Origin: Devosia sp.
Lineage (GTDB): Bacteria > Pseudomonadota > Alphaproteobacteria > Rhizobiales > Devosiaceae
Direction of reading: 5' to 3'
Assembly: GCA_025352765.1 (NCBI GenBank)
Contig: JANXSI010000659.1
Span: 1-5,680, forward strand
DNA length: 5,680 bases
The position numbers and the translations under genes are program-made. Shown here one piece after another: positions 5,559-5,680 of this stretch. Numbering within the stretch: position 1 is the stretch's first letter; each line of letters begins with the position of its first letter. The notes under the pieces are model-generated. The model was not told the origin of the DNA. It ran no database searches and worked only from the letters and a program-made list of their open reading frames with translations.

Positions 5559-5680
5559 AGAGTTTGGCCATCGGCATCGGCGTGCTTTGGATTCCAGAGC
5601 CGAGCACGAAACCGACTGAAGCGCGTGCCTCTCACCGCCCTCTCAATGGTGTCGATGGCGGCGCGCGCATCGACGACGAG
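5555..5680 (-). CDS. Possible C-terminal end of an unknown gene (runs off right edge)
   Basis: The - strand frame entering from the right edge stays open for 41 codons and stops at TGA 5557-5555. The other two - frames close within about 50 bases. The residues (beginning LVVDARAAIDTIERAV, ending ADADGQTL) look like a helix followed by a basic segment. Third-position G/C is high in the first 20 codons and then falls. No family is recognised. The + strand frame opposite is open as well (possible TTG 5564 or GTG 5582 starts, both with poor ribosome sites), so the strand is not certain. If real, its stop codon lies inside the -35 element of the tRNA promoter. Confidence 0.35.
   Translation of the reverse strand, partial: LVVDARAAIDTIERAVRGTRFSRFRARLWNPKHADADGQTL

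Noticed and set aside
5646..5680. ATG at 5646 as the start of a + strand gene
   Set aside because: The preceding bases are pyrimidine-rich with no ribosome site, and only 11 codons are visible.

Overview
This is a GC-rich window with strong G/C preference at third codon positions. It looks like an alphaproteobacterial chromosome, probably Hyphomicrobiales/Rhizobiales-like. That placement rests on base composition, protein character and a tRNA-Leu gene placed just upstream of the trigger factor gene; no taxonomic marker was compared. There is no phage, IS, plasmid, CRISPR or rRNA signal.

Layout, left to right. On the + strand: the C-terminal part of a cytochrome P450 (1-518); a secreted FecR-domain protein with a run of 54 consecutive prolines and a His/Asp-rich tail (619-1617); and a small secreted protein built of two copies of a ~30-residue two-cysteine module (1702-2034). 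On the - strand, read right to left: a possible gene end at the right edge (5555-5680), a promoter and tRNA-Leu(UAG) gene (5418-5503), trigger factor tig (3957-5366), a rho-independent terminator (3901-3931), a small VOC/glyoxalase-fold protein (3537-3884), and the bifunctional NAD(P)H-hydrate repair enzyme Nnr (2031-3491). The two blocks converge head-on and their stop codons interlock in a single CTAG at 2031-2034.

How they may work together. The - strand block is housekeeping: a leucine tRNA, the ribosome-bound chaperone that meets nascent chains, and a VOC protein plus Nnr that form a likely two-gene unit for small-molecule handling or metabolite repair. The terminator between tig and the VOC gene leaves no room for a promoter downstream of it, so the VOC-nnr pair is probably fed by read-through or by a promoter inside the tig 3' end. 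The + strand FecR-domain and small Cys-repeat genes are accessory envelope genes of unknown role.

The most unusual material is the FecR-domain protein (signal peptide, sensor-like domain, very long polyproline rod, putative metal-binding tail) and the neighbouring Cys-repeat protein. Trigger factor in the same window also ends in a His/Asp-rich tail. I see no sign of a complete new multi-gene system here; the FecR-domain/Cys-repeat pair is the best candidate for something undescribed.
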